This document shows, piece by piece, positions 43,390 to 54,939 of a DNA stretch of 64,000 nt. The stretch spans positions 235,431,815-235,495,814 of the forward strand of contig CP136061.1 in assembly GCA_032622095.1 (NCBI GenBank), given 5' to 3'. The translations under genes were made by a program, and so were the position numbers. The notes beneath the pieces are model-generated. The model worked only from the letters and a program-made list of their open reading frames with translations, did not search any database and had not been told where the DNA came from. Position 1 is the first letter of the stretch. Each line of letters starts with the position of its first letter. Source of the stretch: Siphonodentalium dalli. Taxonomy: Eukaryota > Mollusca > Scaphopoda > Gadilida > Siphonodentaliidae.

Positions 43390-43737
43390 GTTAGCATCAC
43401 CAAATTCACCCTCTGTGGACCTCATGCTGCTTAGGCCTCATCTTCTGGGAAGTATCTATAGTCTCAAATTAACAATGTTTTTAGTTACTTTTCCCCTTCT
43501 GTTAAGTTTCTATATCCCCTAATTTTAATACAGAAGATAAAATGCATAATCGAGGTGACTAATGGGTGAACATCACCAACTTCAACTGGGGAACTTCAAT
43601 CTGATCCAAGGTCTCCCATAACAGTTGAGGCCTAAGCAGAATGAAGTCCCCAGAGGGTGAATGCGCGATAGTGTCACTAAATTCACCCTCTGGAGACCTC
43701 ATTCTGCAAAAGTCAGACACACAATTTCAAGTCTTGC
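43390..43737. mobile_element. Family F long form, left-truncated
   Basis: Starts inside the left hairpin (GTTAGCATCACCAAATTCAC), retains the 200-bp middle shared with 19678 and 46662, and ends CACAATTTCAAGTCTTG. The right hairpin has lost its central part. Confidence 0.75.
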
Positions 43738-44073
43738 CCAAATGAACACACAAGTGAGTGTTTCACACAAATATATATATATCTCCAATATTTCTCGGAT
43801 ACACTAGTTAATTTTTATTACACAAACAAGCTGATTCCAAGCACACAGTGTTGATTACATACAGATGGTTAAATGACAAACTGAGTCGACAACAGTTATG
43901 TTCCTATGTCACATCTTGCACTGAAGCATAAAAATTTGTAATTTTCTGCAAGATAAAACTGGATTGAAATGCCATATTGAAACCTGAAGCCTGTAGCATC
44001 CCATTAGAATGATTACCATATCCTAATGGCAGGCATTCAGCTGCTAATGGTTCAGAAAATTGCTTCACCAGAG

Positions 44074-44483
44074 TACAGTTATTCTTGAGGGAAGTGTAGT
44101 TTATATCAGTATAGTATTCCGAGAGCAAATCCATTGTTATCATATTATATTTTAAAGACACATGGCAGTTCGTGCTCCAAGATACACCTAATAATATTTG
44201 CTTTCAAATTATTTTCTGTCACTGCATCCCACCAGCAAAAACGAAACAATCTCAATTATTGAAAAATATCAGAAAAAAACATGTATTTTCAGTGCTATAT
44301 CGCCGAATTTGTTTGGAAATATTCCATATAGGTATGTCGTCAGATACCTCTTACCAAATTATACATCTATAAATTATGGGTTTATATATAATAAACAGAG
44401 TACAATGTTATTCTTGAGGGAAGTGAAGTACTAATATAGGATTCCAGGAGCAAATCCTTTGTTTATCATATTATATTTTAAGA
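44074..44483. repeat. Local duplication within an M-like region
   Basis: TTCTTGAGGGAAGTG..AGTA..GAGCAAATCC..ATCATATTATATTTTAA occurs at 44083-44156 and 44411-44480. The part from 44160 (ACATGGCAGTTCGTGCTCCA) resembles 37893 and, weakly, repeat M. Confidence 0.55.
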
Positions 44484-44626
44484 GAAGAGAAGACACAATT
44501 TTCATCCATTTTGGCCATATTAAAATATTTTACATTAAGTAGATCTCTCAAGTTTTTATATCAATGTTACTGACCAAAAAAAAACAAGTAAACAGTATTG
44601 ATAGGTGTCAAATTAAAATATAACTA

Positions 44627-45197
44627 GCAGGTGACCCGACTTCGTCCGGGCTTTGACCTTGAATTGATCATGTTGAAGGTCAATGGTCACAATTTGACTG
44701 GTCCATGAGAGTTCCCGGACAAAAGTGACCCTAGGTAGCAAGTTTGGACTCCATCGGTAGGGCCGTTTTCGAGTCTATAACGGACACACACATACATATA
44801 TGTAATTTGTGGGTACCCGTTTCAAGGTGAAGGTCACCTCGGGCGGAAAAACTGACCCAATGAAAATCTCCCCCATTCCTAGGAACCACAGACATAAGGA
44901 TCACACAACACGCTCATGTCTGGACACAGACACAACACGCTCATGTCTGGACACAGATACGCTCTTTATCAACGACACTGCGGATACGAACGCTCTTAAA
45001 CTATCACGCGATTAACCCCCACAATTCCAAGATGGTGGCAGTGGGATGTAGAATGAGTGCTCGGAGCTTCTCAAAAGCAATGCGACGACACTTCATCTGG
45101 GTTTTTACCCTTAGATAGGAAGTTTGGTCGAAATCCGTCAGGCAGTTTTCCCGGCCATAGCTAACAAACAAACAGAAGTCCCAAAATATATATTAGA
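44627..45197 (+). repeat. Interspersed repeat with GTGACCCGACTTCGTCCGGG start
   Basis: Opens with a conserved-looking GACCCGACTTCGTCCGGGC block and contains two CGAAATCC/GGGCCGTTTTC..ACGGACACACACA type tails. It ends near AACAAACAAACAGAAGTCCC. A 27-bp direct repeat (ACACAACACGCTCATGTCTG) lies at 44905-44960. The form resembles 3-prime ends of retroposons, but the class is unresolved. Confidence 0.5.
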
Positions 45198-45670
45198 TGG
45201 AATTTGAATCCAATAGAACAGCGCTACCAGGCAATGCAGGCATATACAATCAGTGCCATAAAAACAAGATCTTGGTTTTGCTTATATGTTGAGTCAATCA
45301 AAAACTAATACTAAATTTATCATCCAGAATAAAAAAATAAAAGGTGTATTCTAAGTCCAACAAAGACTACAACTCGGGCAATATTTGTCAGACCAGCCCA
45401 ATATTCAAACCTTACCTGTGTTTTCTTGTGATTAAACCATATACAAAGTTTAGAGTGTTTATAGTCTATCTAAAAAATGATACTACTTAAAGATATCATG
45501 TGGAAATCAAACAAGTTGACGGATGGACGACCAGACATATTACATTCTAGGAGTGTTTTTCTGTCTGTCATCGGTTACATGATCTGAAGATCCCTACAAA
45601 TGAAGAATAGACCGGTCCATTGCAGACTTGTATAATTTAGTGGGAGATTTCATTCAGCAATATCAAAGGA
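45198..45670. other. Unassigned sequence
   Basis: No gene recognised. CATTGCAGACTTGTATAATT near 45622 may be a decayed E end. Confidence 0.4.
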
Positions 45671-46163
45671 TTAACAGGTTCTTTACTGAATACTCATTGT
45701 CGAGCAGAAATCCTTTAGAAAACGTTCTGATAATACATGTAAATTCAACCATTTGTTAAATTTATTATCTGAACATTTCCCACCAATTAATATCCAAACT
45801 TCTGCACTTGTATTATCTGTTTGTTTGTCTGTCATCTCCTTATATTTCATATACAGCAATGTCCTAAATAATCGACCCGACCCCTAAACCACTGCAGAAT
45901 TATGTGAAATTTTTCAGGATTTAGTCGGAAATATGGCTTGTTGCAATTCATCATAAAGCTCTCACCGAGAGCTTTCTGATGAATGGCAACAAGCCATATT
46001 TCTGACTAAATCCTGAAAAATTTCCCATAATTCTGCTGTGGTAAAAGGGTCATATACTTCGGGCATCACTACATGTCCTCTGAAATAAACGATAAACCAT
46101 TCTAAAGTATATACCGGTACTTATAACTGAATCGGAGAAGTCATTCGGTAAAGAAAGGGTTAA
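45671..46163 (+). mobile_element. Family E MITE E11, host of nested D12
   Basis: TTAACAGGTTCTTTACTGAA on the left, hairpin around TTCAACCATTTGTTAAATTT, right end TCATTCGGTAAAGAAAGGG then TTAA. Interrupted by a diverged D element at 45852. Confidence 0.82.
45852..46073. mobile_element. Family D MITE D12, diverged, nested in E11
   Basis: A whole palindrome with several changes (TACAGCAATGTCCTAAATAA, right end GGGCATCACTACA). The insertion point within E differs from those of D5 and D9. Confidence 0.85.
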
Positions 46164-46342
46164 AATTCAGAGTCAAACGCTAAGCCAGGGCATGACAAGA
46201 AGGTGGATCTGTTCAGAGATGGAATGGGCACCAACAGTTGAGTTGCCTTTGAGATGATTATTGTTTGAGCGAGGAGTTTATCCTGACAGACTGTGAACCC
46301 TGTAGACGTCCATCAGTAACACATGTCCTGCCTCTTACAGGG
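46164..46342. other. Unassigned sequence
   Basis: No repeat recognised. Confidence 0.4.
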
Positions 46343-46460
46343 AATCCATGCATAACTTAGCAGGAAACGCACACACCAGGGTCGACAACACAAAGGCATT
46401 CTTCACAATCCCGGGCCCTTTCTTCTCGTCCAACTTAGAAAGACTGAGCGACTAGAACAC
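46343..46460. other. Weak candidate exon or conserved island
   Basis: GC-elevated segment. On the plus strand CCTGCCTCTTACAG is an acceptor-like sequence, followed by 38 open codons to a TAG at about 46453-46455, with AATAAA about 20 bp later. The minus strand is also open over about 37 codons. I cannot decide the strand or assign a product. Confidence 0.18.
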
Positions 46461-46661
46461 GTGTTGGAAAGAAAATAAACTCTTTCTTTTTGTTTGTCTG
46501 TGCAAATCTGAGAGACTACAACAAACATACAGGAGGAGAACTTTGAAGGCGAAGATCAAAGATTGGATTTTCTTGTTATTTTGGCCCATTCCGTCATTTT
46601 AACTCTCCAAATTCACATTGGCAGGGGTGGCAGAGCAGGGGGGAGTGGCCACGCTGAGCAA

Positions 46662-47020
46662 GTATGGATTTAGAGTGTCTGCCATTTGCAGAATGAGGTC
46701 CCCAGAGGGGCACAGCAGGCTAGCATCACCAAATTCACACTCTGGTGACCTCATCCTGCTTAGGCCTCATCATTTGGGAAGTATCTAGTCTCGAATTAAC
46801 ATTGCTTTTAGTTATTTTTCCTTTCTGTGAAGTTACTATATCCCCTAATTTGCAGAAGATAAAATGCATAATCGACCTGACTAATGGAAGAACATCACCA
46901 ACTTCAACTGGGGAACTTCAATCTGATCCTAGGTTTCCCATAGCAGTTGAGGCCTAAGCAGAATGAGGTTCCCAGAGCATGAATTTGGTGATGCTAGCTC
47001 GCCATGCCGCATGTGATAAT
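46662..47020. mobile_element. Family F long form, degenerate
   Basis: Left end GGATTTAGAGTGTCTGCCAT, a collapsed left hairpin, the shared middle (GGCCTCATCATTTGGGAAGT, CATCACCAACTTCAACTGGG), and part of the right hairpin (GGTTCCCAGAGCATGAATTT). The right terminus is lost. Confidence 0.72.
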
Positions 47021-47281
47021 TTCAGTTTCCCAAATTCCGTCTTTCCAATGAGACTGACACCAAATTTTAGAATTGTGGAATACATAAGAGTACTGGAACT
47101 AGGACTCAATCCTATTGCCTGAAAACATTATCCAGTACATGTATTATCATCAAACTCCGTTGACACATACGGCTGCATCTGGCGTCACATGAGATCAAAT
47201 TAGATTATTACAAGAGTATCTTAATAAGATTATTACAACGGTACCTCCAGCTTAACATATAACTTACCATGTCATTACTCA

Positions 47282-47397
47282 TGGAAGTACAGTAATGCTC
47301 TAAATAATCGACTCCTTAACCACAGCAGAATTATGGGTAATTTTTCAGGATTTAGTCGGTAATATGGCTTGTTGCCATTCATCGGAAAGCACTCATT
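47282..47397 (+). mobile_element. Left half of family D
   Basis: From ACAGTAATGCTCTAAATAA to CATCGGAAAGCACTCA, then unrelated AT-rich sequence. The break is at the hairpin centre, as at 22835 and 36893. Confidence 0.85.
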
Positions 47398-48289
47398 TTT
47401 ATATTACTTATTGATGCTGTGAACAAAAAGCCCTACTAACATATAACAGATTTGGTCATTCAAATATAGCATTATTCCATAAGAATGCTGAGTCAATCTG
47501 CATCAATGGCTAGTAAGTACTAAACTTTTGTTGATGATTTTGGATGGGCAGATGATGTGCCATCATTTCTTTTTCCACACAACATATACCCATTTTCAAA
47601 CTAAACAACACCTTTGGCTGTACCAATATTTTGGTAATCACTACGCCCCTGCCTAGGCAGCAATGAGAAAGGAATATATATTGGCTTTGTATAGATTTGT
47701 AATGGATAGCCAATTTTTAGCCATAATGTTTATGTTACAGATCTCCACACATATTTTTATATTTCTCATAATGAGTAGCAGACTATTTATCTAAGACATT
47801 GAATACCTAGAAGAATGTAAAACTGACTGTAGATGTTTATCCTTGGGGTGTGCATGTTTATGTCAGGGCCTATCTGAGCATGCTGGGTAATATTATATCC
47901 ACTTCCTGTGCATCATTATTACCCATATTCTTGGTAATATTATCAGCTTCGGATAACATAGACCCAGAGATCTATAATCCTCGACATCCATTACGAGGGC
48001 TGACAGGAAATGTAGAATATACAGAAGATTAGAACACAAAACATTTATCCTATATCAAGCCAGTTGAAATGTTCTTCCTATCTTACTTGTGTTTATTCTG
48101 CTATTGCTATTGTATCATGTATTGATAATTCTTCTGTCACACCTGATAAGGTTAATCTTCCAGGATGAACATTAAACAGTTTAAATTTTTCTCGACATTC
48201 CTCCTGTGTGAAGGATGTTCAAATGTTGACAAAATTCACAATTCTTATCATGTCAGATAATCTGACTGATTTGACCAAATTCATAGAAC
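47398..48289. other. Unassigned sequence
   Basis: No gene or repeat recognised. Confidence 0.5.
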
Positions 48290-48528
48290 TACAGTAATGC
48301 TCTAAGTAATCAACTCCTTAACCACAGCAGAATTATGGGTAACTTTTCAGGATTTAGTTGGAAATATGACTTGTTGCCATTCATCGGAAAGCTCTCGGGG
48401 TGAGATTTCCAAGCTCTCGGGGAGAGCTTTCCGATGAATGGCAACAAGCCATATTTCCAACTAAATCCTGAATAGTTACCCATAATTCTGCTGTGGTTAA
48501 GGAGTCGATTACTTAGAGCATTACTGTA
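48290..48528. mobile_element. Family D MITE D13 with expanded loop
   Basis: Full arms with TACAGTAATGCTCTAAGTAA and TTAGAGCATTACTGTA ends. The centre contains a duplicated AAGCTCTCGGGG phrase, so the loop is about 20 bp longer than in other copies. Confidence 0.9.
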
Positions 48529-49400
48529 GTGATCTGTCTATTCAGAACAAACAAAATTTGATTTTATTACAAATCTGTTATTAAAAACACCCTAATGCAT
48601 TGCTTCGTCAATGTCAACGTGTGGAATGTGAAGACGTAGAATATATACGATTTAAATTATGCTTAACTCAACAACCTAACTAGAATTTGACAATAAGGTT
48701 ATTCCAAACATGATAAGATGGGATTTTAATGTAGAGAAATCTTCTGAAAGCATCAGATAGGAGAAGTCAGTGTTCATGAGAATGTTCTTTCTACTAATCA
48801 TATTCGTAAGGGGGCTGAACCAAATAACTTACATTATGCATTTGAGTGTCAATGGCACACTGAGAGTTAAGAATTCCACCCACCCACGTGGCCCTAACAA
48901 TATAGACTGGACCAGGTGGAGCATTTACCTGTGAGCTCTCAGGTAAATTAACGAGCTGATGCCATTCATCCTGTTGTTAATCAGTGCTTGACATTCATTG
49001 GTTTGTTTAGGAATACTTATGTCTTAACCTTGTCTGATTGGATTATTCTCAATTCCAAATGAAGTTAACTCTTTTACTTCCAGAACAAAACCAGATTAGC
49101 CTTGTAATAGAATAGTGAAAAAGCTAGGGTATGGAATTTGCAACCGTACAGAGGTCCACATATTCAAGTTTTTTTCTTTCCATTCAATATTGACATAGGT
49201 TTAATAAGATGTGCACATCGAGAGATGCTGGGGTCGAGTTGTTGGCACATTCTTTACAGAAATATATTCAAAATTGAATATTGTGTGCTGGAATTAGCAA
49301 GACTATGTCGCCAAATGGACATCCAGAAAACCATCTAGGAGGTCAACATTTAACTCCAGAAATAAATATATGGCAGGACTATTTTTCGAACTCTTTCAAG
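48529..49400. other. Unassigned sequence
   Basis: No gene or repeat recognised. Moderately complex around 48880-49050. Confidence 0.45.
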
Positions 49401-49404
49401 ATAT

Positions 49405-49500
49405 TCATTACTTGCAATGAACCTGGAGGTCTTACACCTAATCTCACATCACCATGCTGGCAACCGAATTCATCACTTAATCTGGGGGCCAGTCTGAGTA
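49405..49500 (+). repeat. Detached partial unit of the 610-bp array
   Basis: CTTGCAATGAACCTGGAGGT through TTCATCACTTAATCTGGGGG matches the end of each array unit, but lies about 700 bp upstream of the array and is diverged. Confidence 0.8.
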
Positions 49501-50200
49501 AACTCATACCTAAATATTCATTACAACATTGAATATTAGGTCTGACGGATAACATCGCTATCTCATTTCCAAGTCCTCGGGATTCTGTAATCTGATTGAT
49601 TGCGTAAATTATTTTCCGTCCAATGAAACCGTATGGGTTAATAAACAAGTGTTAGTGGGCGGAGACTCCCACAATGTCACCTCTAAATATAGTAACAGAG
49701 CGGAATTTCGTCGGTATTTCTCCGATCGAAAGCGATGCTTGCAAATACAACAGAGACAGAAAAAATGGCTTCGAAATTATATATTCGGTACGATTCAGAT
49801 TAATTTGAAGACCTGATAGATAAGCCTGCGCATGGTACCAACTTGGCCTCCCATAAATATAAATAGAATTCACTCATGTCCGTGTATTTGATTTACTTTA
49901 TTGTAACATGGTTTGCAAATCAAATTATTTGTCGTAAAAAAGTCATCTGAAAGTTAAACACCGAGGAAATGACTTAATTTTATGCTTTTAAATAAGAATA
50001 GTCGCACACACGACAAATATTATCTTCTGTAAGTTTATGTCGCGACACAGGCCATTTTTGCGAAGCACAACAAATAACACGTGGGGACACCTGTCAATCA
50101 TCGATGTATTTTTTTTAATCCGTGACGTCATTTTGGGGAAGCTCTTCTCTGAATAGAAATTTCAAATATAGAGTCGACGTTCACCCAGACTGTCTGGGGG
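49501..50200. other. Unassigned sequence between array fragments
   Basis: No match to the array unit and no gene. TGACGTCA lies near 50123. Confidence 0.45.
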
Positions 50201-50287
50201 CCTGTCATAATCTCTCATAACGGAGCAAGATCTGATGAATAGCAGCAAACAAACAATGATAAGAACCAAAGATAGACAAGGAAAACA

Positions 50288-50660
50288 TTTACGAAGTTAC
50301 GAAATAAGTTCGTCCATGTTGTGGAGTACATTAATAAACATGATATCATTTTTTTACATAGATACACCTTGATCAAAATTTCAATTTTGATCAAAGAAGA
50401 AATGAAAACTTTGAATGATCTATTAGTAAAGACTGTGAGAGTCATGGAGGAGGTTTATGTACATACATTGTACTTTGCTAATCCATTCTGAATCATTGAC
50501 GTGATTTATAGTTGCCACCAATCGATCGGAACAATGTTGGTCATTAAATTACTGAAAGAAACTTCACAAATAACTATAGCCTTGACGTACAATTTGTTCT
50601 ACCTCAGGTGATCTAAATTCTAATAATCTTAACCCTTCCACAGACATTAGTTATATGATA
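50288..50660 (+). pseudogene. Non-LTR retrotransposon endonuclease fragment, unit 1
   Basis: Plus-strand reading recalls the apurinic-type endonuclease of LINEs: an LRNKF..NVVEYINKHD-like start, a degraded THLDQ segment, an RESHGGG-like block and a later GDLNSNNLNPS-like block. Frameshifts and stops interrupt it. Confidence 0.6.
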
Positions 50661-50878
50661 AGTTGACTTAGTCTATGAATGTGTATGTAGGCACCACATC
50701 TGTTTACATCATACTTGCAATGAACCTGGTGGTCTTACACCTAACCTCACATCATCATGCTGGCGACGGCATTCATCACTTAATCTGGGGGCCTGTCATA
50801 AACTCTCATAACGGAGCAAGATCTGATGAAAAGCAGCCAACAAACAACGATAAGAACCAAAGATAAACAAGGAAAACC

Positions 50879-51262
50879 TCTACGAAGTTACGAAATAAGT
50901 TCCACAATGTTGTGGAGTACATTAATAAACATGATATGATCATTTTTACAGAGACACACCTTGATCAAACTTTCAATTCTATTAGTAAAAACCGTGGTAG
51001 TCACGGAGGAGGTTTCTGTACATACTTTGCTTATCATATTTTTCAAGGCGAGAGGAGCTTGAATTTGATGATTGTATTTTGTGTCTCCAGGTCCATTCTG
51101 AATCATTGACGTGATTTATAGTTGCCACCAATCAATCGGAACAATGTTGGTCATCAAATTACTGAAAGAAACTTCACAAATAACTATAGCCTTGACGTAC
51201 ACTTTGTTCTACCTCAGGTGATCTAAATTCTAATAATCTTAACCCTTCCACAGACATTAGTT
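50879..51262 (+). pseudogene. Non-LTR retrotransposon endonuclease fragment, unit 2
   Basis: Reads KLRNKFHNVVEYINKHDMII, then FTETHLDQ, SHGGGFCTYF and, after frame changes, SGDLNSNNLNPSTD. TETHLD (catalytic Glu region), HGGG and GDLN are the ordered motifs of LINE endonucleases. The stretch between THLDQ and SHGGG is shortened compared with complete proteins. There is no intact frame and no reverse transcriptase. Confidence 0.72.
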
Positions 51263-51489
51263 ATATGATAAGTTGACTTAGTCTATGAACGTGCATGTAA
51301 GCACCACATCCGTTTACATCATACTTGCAATGAACCTGGTGGTCTTACACCTAATCTCACATCATCATGCTGGCGACGGCATTCATCACTTAATCTGGGG
51401 GCCTGTCATAAATCTCTCATAACGGAGCAAGATCTGATGAAAAGCAGCCAACAAACAACGATAAGAACCAAAGATAAACAAGGAAAACA

Positions 51490-51873
51490 TTTACGAAGTT
51501 ACGAAATAAGTTCCACAATGTCGTGGAGTACATTAATAAACATGATATGATCATTTTTACAGAGACACACCTTGATCAAACTTTCAATTCTATTAGTAAA
51601 AACCGTGATAGTCACGGAGGAGGTTTCTGTACATACTTTGCTTATCATATTTTTCAAGGCGAGAGGAGCTTGAATTTGATGATTGTATTTTGTGTCTCCA
51701 GGTCCATTCTGAATCATTGACGTGATTTATAGTTGCCACCAATCGATCGGAACAATGTGGGTCATCAAATTACTGAAAGAAACTTAACAAATAACTATAG
51801 CCTTGACGTACACTTTGTTCTACCTCAGGTGATCTAAATTCTAATAATCTTAACCCTTCCACAGACATTAGTT
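51490..51873 (+). pseudogene. Non-LTR retrotransposon endonuclease fragment, unit 3
   Basis: Same motif order as unit 2 (VEYINKHDMIIFTETHLDQ, SHGGGFCTYF, GDLNSNNLNPS) with few differences, showing that the units were amplified after the coding sequence had already decayed. Confidence 0.72.
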
Positions 51874-52097
51874 ATATGATAAGTTGACTTAGTCTATGAA
51901 CGTGCGTGTAGGCACCACATCCGTTTACATCATACTTGCAATGAACCTGGTGGTCTTACACCTAACCTCACATCATCATGCTGGCAACGGCATTCATCAC
52001 TTAATCTGGGGGCCTGTCATAAACTCTCATAACCGAGCAAGATCTGATGAAAAGCAGCCAACAAACAACGATAAGAACCACAGATAAACAAGGAAAA

Positions 52098-52520
52098 CAT
52101 TTACGAAGTTACGAAATAAGTTCCACAATGTTGTGGAGTACATTAATAAACATGATATGATCATTTTTACAGAGACACACCTTGATCAAACTTTCAATTC
52201 TGATAAAAGAAGAATTGAAAACTTTGAATGATCTATTAGTAAAGACCGTGAGAGTCACGGAGGAGGTTACTGTACATACTTTGCTTATCATATTTTTCAA
52301 GGCTAGAGGAGCTTGAATTTGATGATTGTATTTTGTGTTTCCAGGTAAAATCTAAATCAGTGACTTACTTTATAGTTGCCACCAATCGATCCGAACAATT
52401 TTGTTCATCAGATTACTGAAAGAAACTTCACGCATTACTTATCCTTGATGTACAATTTGTTCTACCTCAGGGATCTAAATTCTAATAATCTTAACCCTTC
52501 CATGGACGTTAGCGATATGA
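52098..52520 (+). pseudogene. Non-LTR retrotransposon endonuclease fragment, unit 4
   Basis: Retains the longer form between motifs: THLDQTFNSDKRRIENFE, a stop, then SISKDRESHGGGYCTYFA. This restores the spacing expected for LINE endonucleases better than units 2 and 3. It ends with a GDLN-like block altered by deletions. Confidence 0.7.
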
Positions 52521-52749
52521 TAAGTTGACTTAATAGTCTATGAACATGCGTGTAGGCACCACATCCGCTTACATCATACTTGCAATGAACCTGGTGGTCT
52601 TACACCTAACCTCACATCATCATGCTGGCGACGGCATTCATCACTTAATCTGGGGGCCTGTCATAAACTCTCATAACCGAGCAAGATATGATGAAAAGCA
52701 GCCAACAAACAACGATAAGAACCAAAGATAGACAAGGAAAAAAACTTCA

Positions 52750-52990
52750 ACTTGGGTGATAAAATTTGCCACTGTCAATCTCCATCAAGCTTATCTGCCC
52801 CTCAATCTAATTCCTCCACCAGGGGGCATACAGACTACCTGGCAACAGACAGCAGACCATACTGCACATGTCATTCTTCATTGCGTTTATCTCCCTTTAA
52901 TCTAATTTCACCACCAGGGGGCATGTTTATGGATTTTGGCACCAACCATTTCTTGTCATTCTTTATTTTTGTTTATCTGTTTTTCAGATT
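52750..52990 (+). promoter_or_regulatory. Duplicated module with two CTCF-like cores
   Basis: Two copies of a roughly 95-bp module (AATCTAATT then CACCAGGGGGCAT) carry CCACCAGGGGGCA at 52816-52828 and 52911-52923, same strand. The word matches the vertebrate/insect CTCF core. CTTTATTTTTGTTTATCTGT then TTTTCAG at the end is acceptor-like. Binding is inference. Confidence 0.4.
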
Positions 52991-52999
52991 ATATGCATC

Positions 53000-53329
53000 A
53001 ATCACATAATCCCATAATTCCATATTTCCAGAAATAAATTTTTTTTTACTTTTTTTCTTGGATAGATGCTGGGCAGTAATATGGCTATCAAGATGCTAGT
53101 CCCACTATCCTGCATCAAGGTAGGATATTAAAGTGATGTGAAACACCCTGGCAGGGTGATCAAATAAAAATGGAGAATAATCTTGCTGAATGTAGTTATT
53201 TTCATAAATAGTATATGTAATGTCCTCATCTTGAGATAAAAAATATCAATTCTTTTAGGTAATATGAGCAAGTTAATCCTTCAAATTGCTTAGAATTACT
53301 AAATTTCATGCCCTTTTATAGAATCTATG
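53000..53329. other. Unassigned AT-rich sequence
   Basis: No gene or repeat recognised. Confidence 0.45.
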
Positions 53330-53485
53330 TGAAGAAGTTTCTATAGAAATTTCATAATAAAGAAACTTTCCAGAGATGATGAGGCCAAAGCAGAACTAGG
53401 TCCCCAAAGGGTGAATTTAGTGATGCTAGCCCGCTATGCTAGGGGATCTCATTGTGCAAATGACAGGCACACTAAACTCAGGCTT
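53330..53485. mobile_element. Family F long form, right part only
   Basis: GAAGAAGTTTCTATAGAAAT and AAAGAAACTTTCCAGAG match the F-d interior, followed by GGTCCCCAAAGGGTGAATTT and the right end CACTAAACTCAGGCTT. The left part is absent. Confidence 0.72.
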
Positions 53486-54378
53486 TCCCCCATTCTAGAT
53501 TTAGAAACCTGAAGACACCATTGATCTGTTCTTCAACATTCTATCATCCTTCTTCAGGAAGGAATCACATACCTTGAATTCACATTTTCTTGTCCAGGCT
53601 AATTTGTATATGTCGCCATGTAAACTTATCAATAATTGCTATTCTTTAATGTCTTTTAATGATAATATGTGACAATGTCCATCATGACCACATTGTCACT
53701 TAACACATGAGTACATATAACAAATATACAGTACATTACATTATAAACATGATATGTCAATTAAACATAGAAACAGGAAATACACATATATAAATGTAGT
53801 ACATGTATGTATAACACATACAAAGATGAACCTAGAAATCGGCAATATTCTAGTTTCTGACCTGAAGTACCCATGTATGAAACTAGCTAGAAAGTAAACA
53901 GCATTGGATGATAATTAAGTTTAGTAGTTAAGAAAACTACACACTCAACAGCAGATTCACATAAATTTTATTCTGACAGAAAGATAAATCACACCAGTTA
54001 ATTTCCTCCACCAGGTAGTATGTAGATAATATAGGTTGCTTAATTTTAATTGGCTCATAAACAACCCTTTCCATTTGGCCCACTTCACAAACCATGGCAG
54101 AGATATCTCATCTCTATGCTTTAATTGATATGTTTGGCAAACAACAGTGAGTGGTATATGGAAGGGAGCATTTCCATGTCACCTCCAATCCACATATTCT
54201 GCACCAATATGGCTCATCGTGGCCATAATTAATAGGAAAATAACAAGAAAGGGGTGTAGTTCATCACGAAAGAAATGTTAACAACATTCCGGAGGAAATT
54301 CAACTGTCCATAAAGTTGATGAACACTGCGAAATAGTAATGGCACTTTATTATACATAAATTAAAAAAAATATAGATA
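53486..54378. other. Unassigned sequence
   Basis: No gene or repeat recognised. A short ATGTA-rich microsatellite lies near 53785-53815. Confidence 0.5.
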
Positions 54379-54614
54379 TATTCTTTTTTTAACACTTTTT
54401 ACCATTTTTTCTTACATTCTTTAACAATATTATAATTTTTTCTTACATTTTTCAACAATTTTTATAATATTTTTCTACATTCTTTGACAATTTTATCATT
54501 TTTGATATGTGTTAAGCCAATGCATTCTCTTATATATGCGAGGCGACCTATGGTCGACTCGCATATATAAGAGAATGCATTGGCACATGGCCGTTCTGTT
54601 GAGTAAAGGGTTAA
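54379..54614 (-). mobile_element. Family A MITE A10, half copy
   Basis: Long spacer (TTTTTTCTTACATT repeats), one intact palindromic core and the end TCTGTTGAGTAAAGGGTTAA. The A-specific third and the other core are missing. The spacer resembles that of A1. Confidence 0.82.
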
Positions 54615-54939
54615 AACGATACGCATATCGTATCGTGTTATGTGTATCGCGATAGGTAATCAAGTAATGTATGAAGATGGGCTAGTGTAAAAAAGCAAAA
54701 CCTGCAATTATCTCTCAAGTTTACTTGTATACTATGTATATTTGACTCATCTAGCCAACAATTAAACTCCATTTTAGCTTAAAATGAACTCCACCTACAG
54801 TTATAAATTTGTTGTTTCTGATAATTCAGGCGGTATTCATTTGGAAACACTAATTTAGTGTATCGCGTTATGTATCGTATCGTTGACCATGTATCGTGAT
54901 TCATATCATATTGTGACCAAGTGTATCATTGCAGCCCTA
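54615..54939 (-). mobile_element. hAT-1 family, second copy, one end missing
   Basis: The right edge ATCATTGCAGCCCTA is the hAT-1 terminus. Internal sequence matches 12223-12573 along its length (CACTAAATTAGTGTTT, CCTGAATTATCAGAA, AACTTGAGAG). GATACGATA words cluster near both ends. The left end stops at the TTAA of A10 without a CCCTA terminus. Confidence 0.8.

Larger units (their letters stand above)
50201..52740 (+). repeat. Tandem array of about 610-bp units derived from a LINE endonuclease region
   Basis: CCTGTCATAA starts recur at 50201, 50792, 51402, 52013 and 52657, giving periods of 591, 610, 611 and 644 bp. Units two and three are highly alike; units one and four carry an extra AAAGAAGAATTGAAAACTTT stretch. 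Each unit contains the decayed endonuclease reading described separately, followed by a conserved non-coding part ending TTCATCACTTAATCTGGGGG. Confidence 0.93.

Noticed and set aside
50912-51720. Possible functional endonuclease gene
   Set aside because: Ordered LINE endonuclease motifs are present, but every unit has stops, frame changes or missing inter-motif sequence, and no reverse transcriptase follows.
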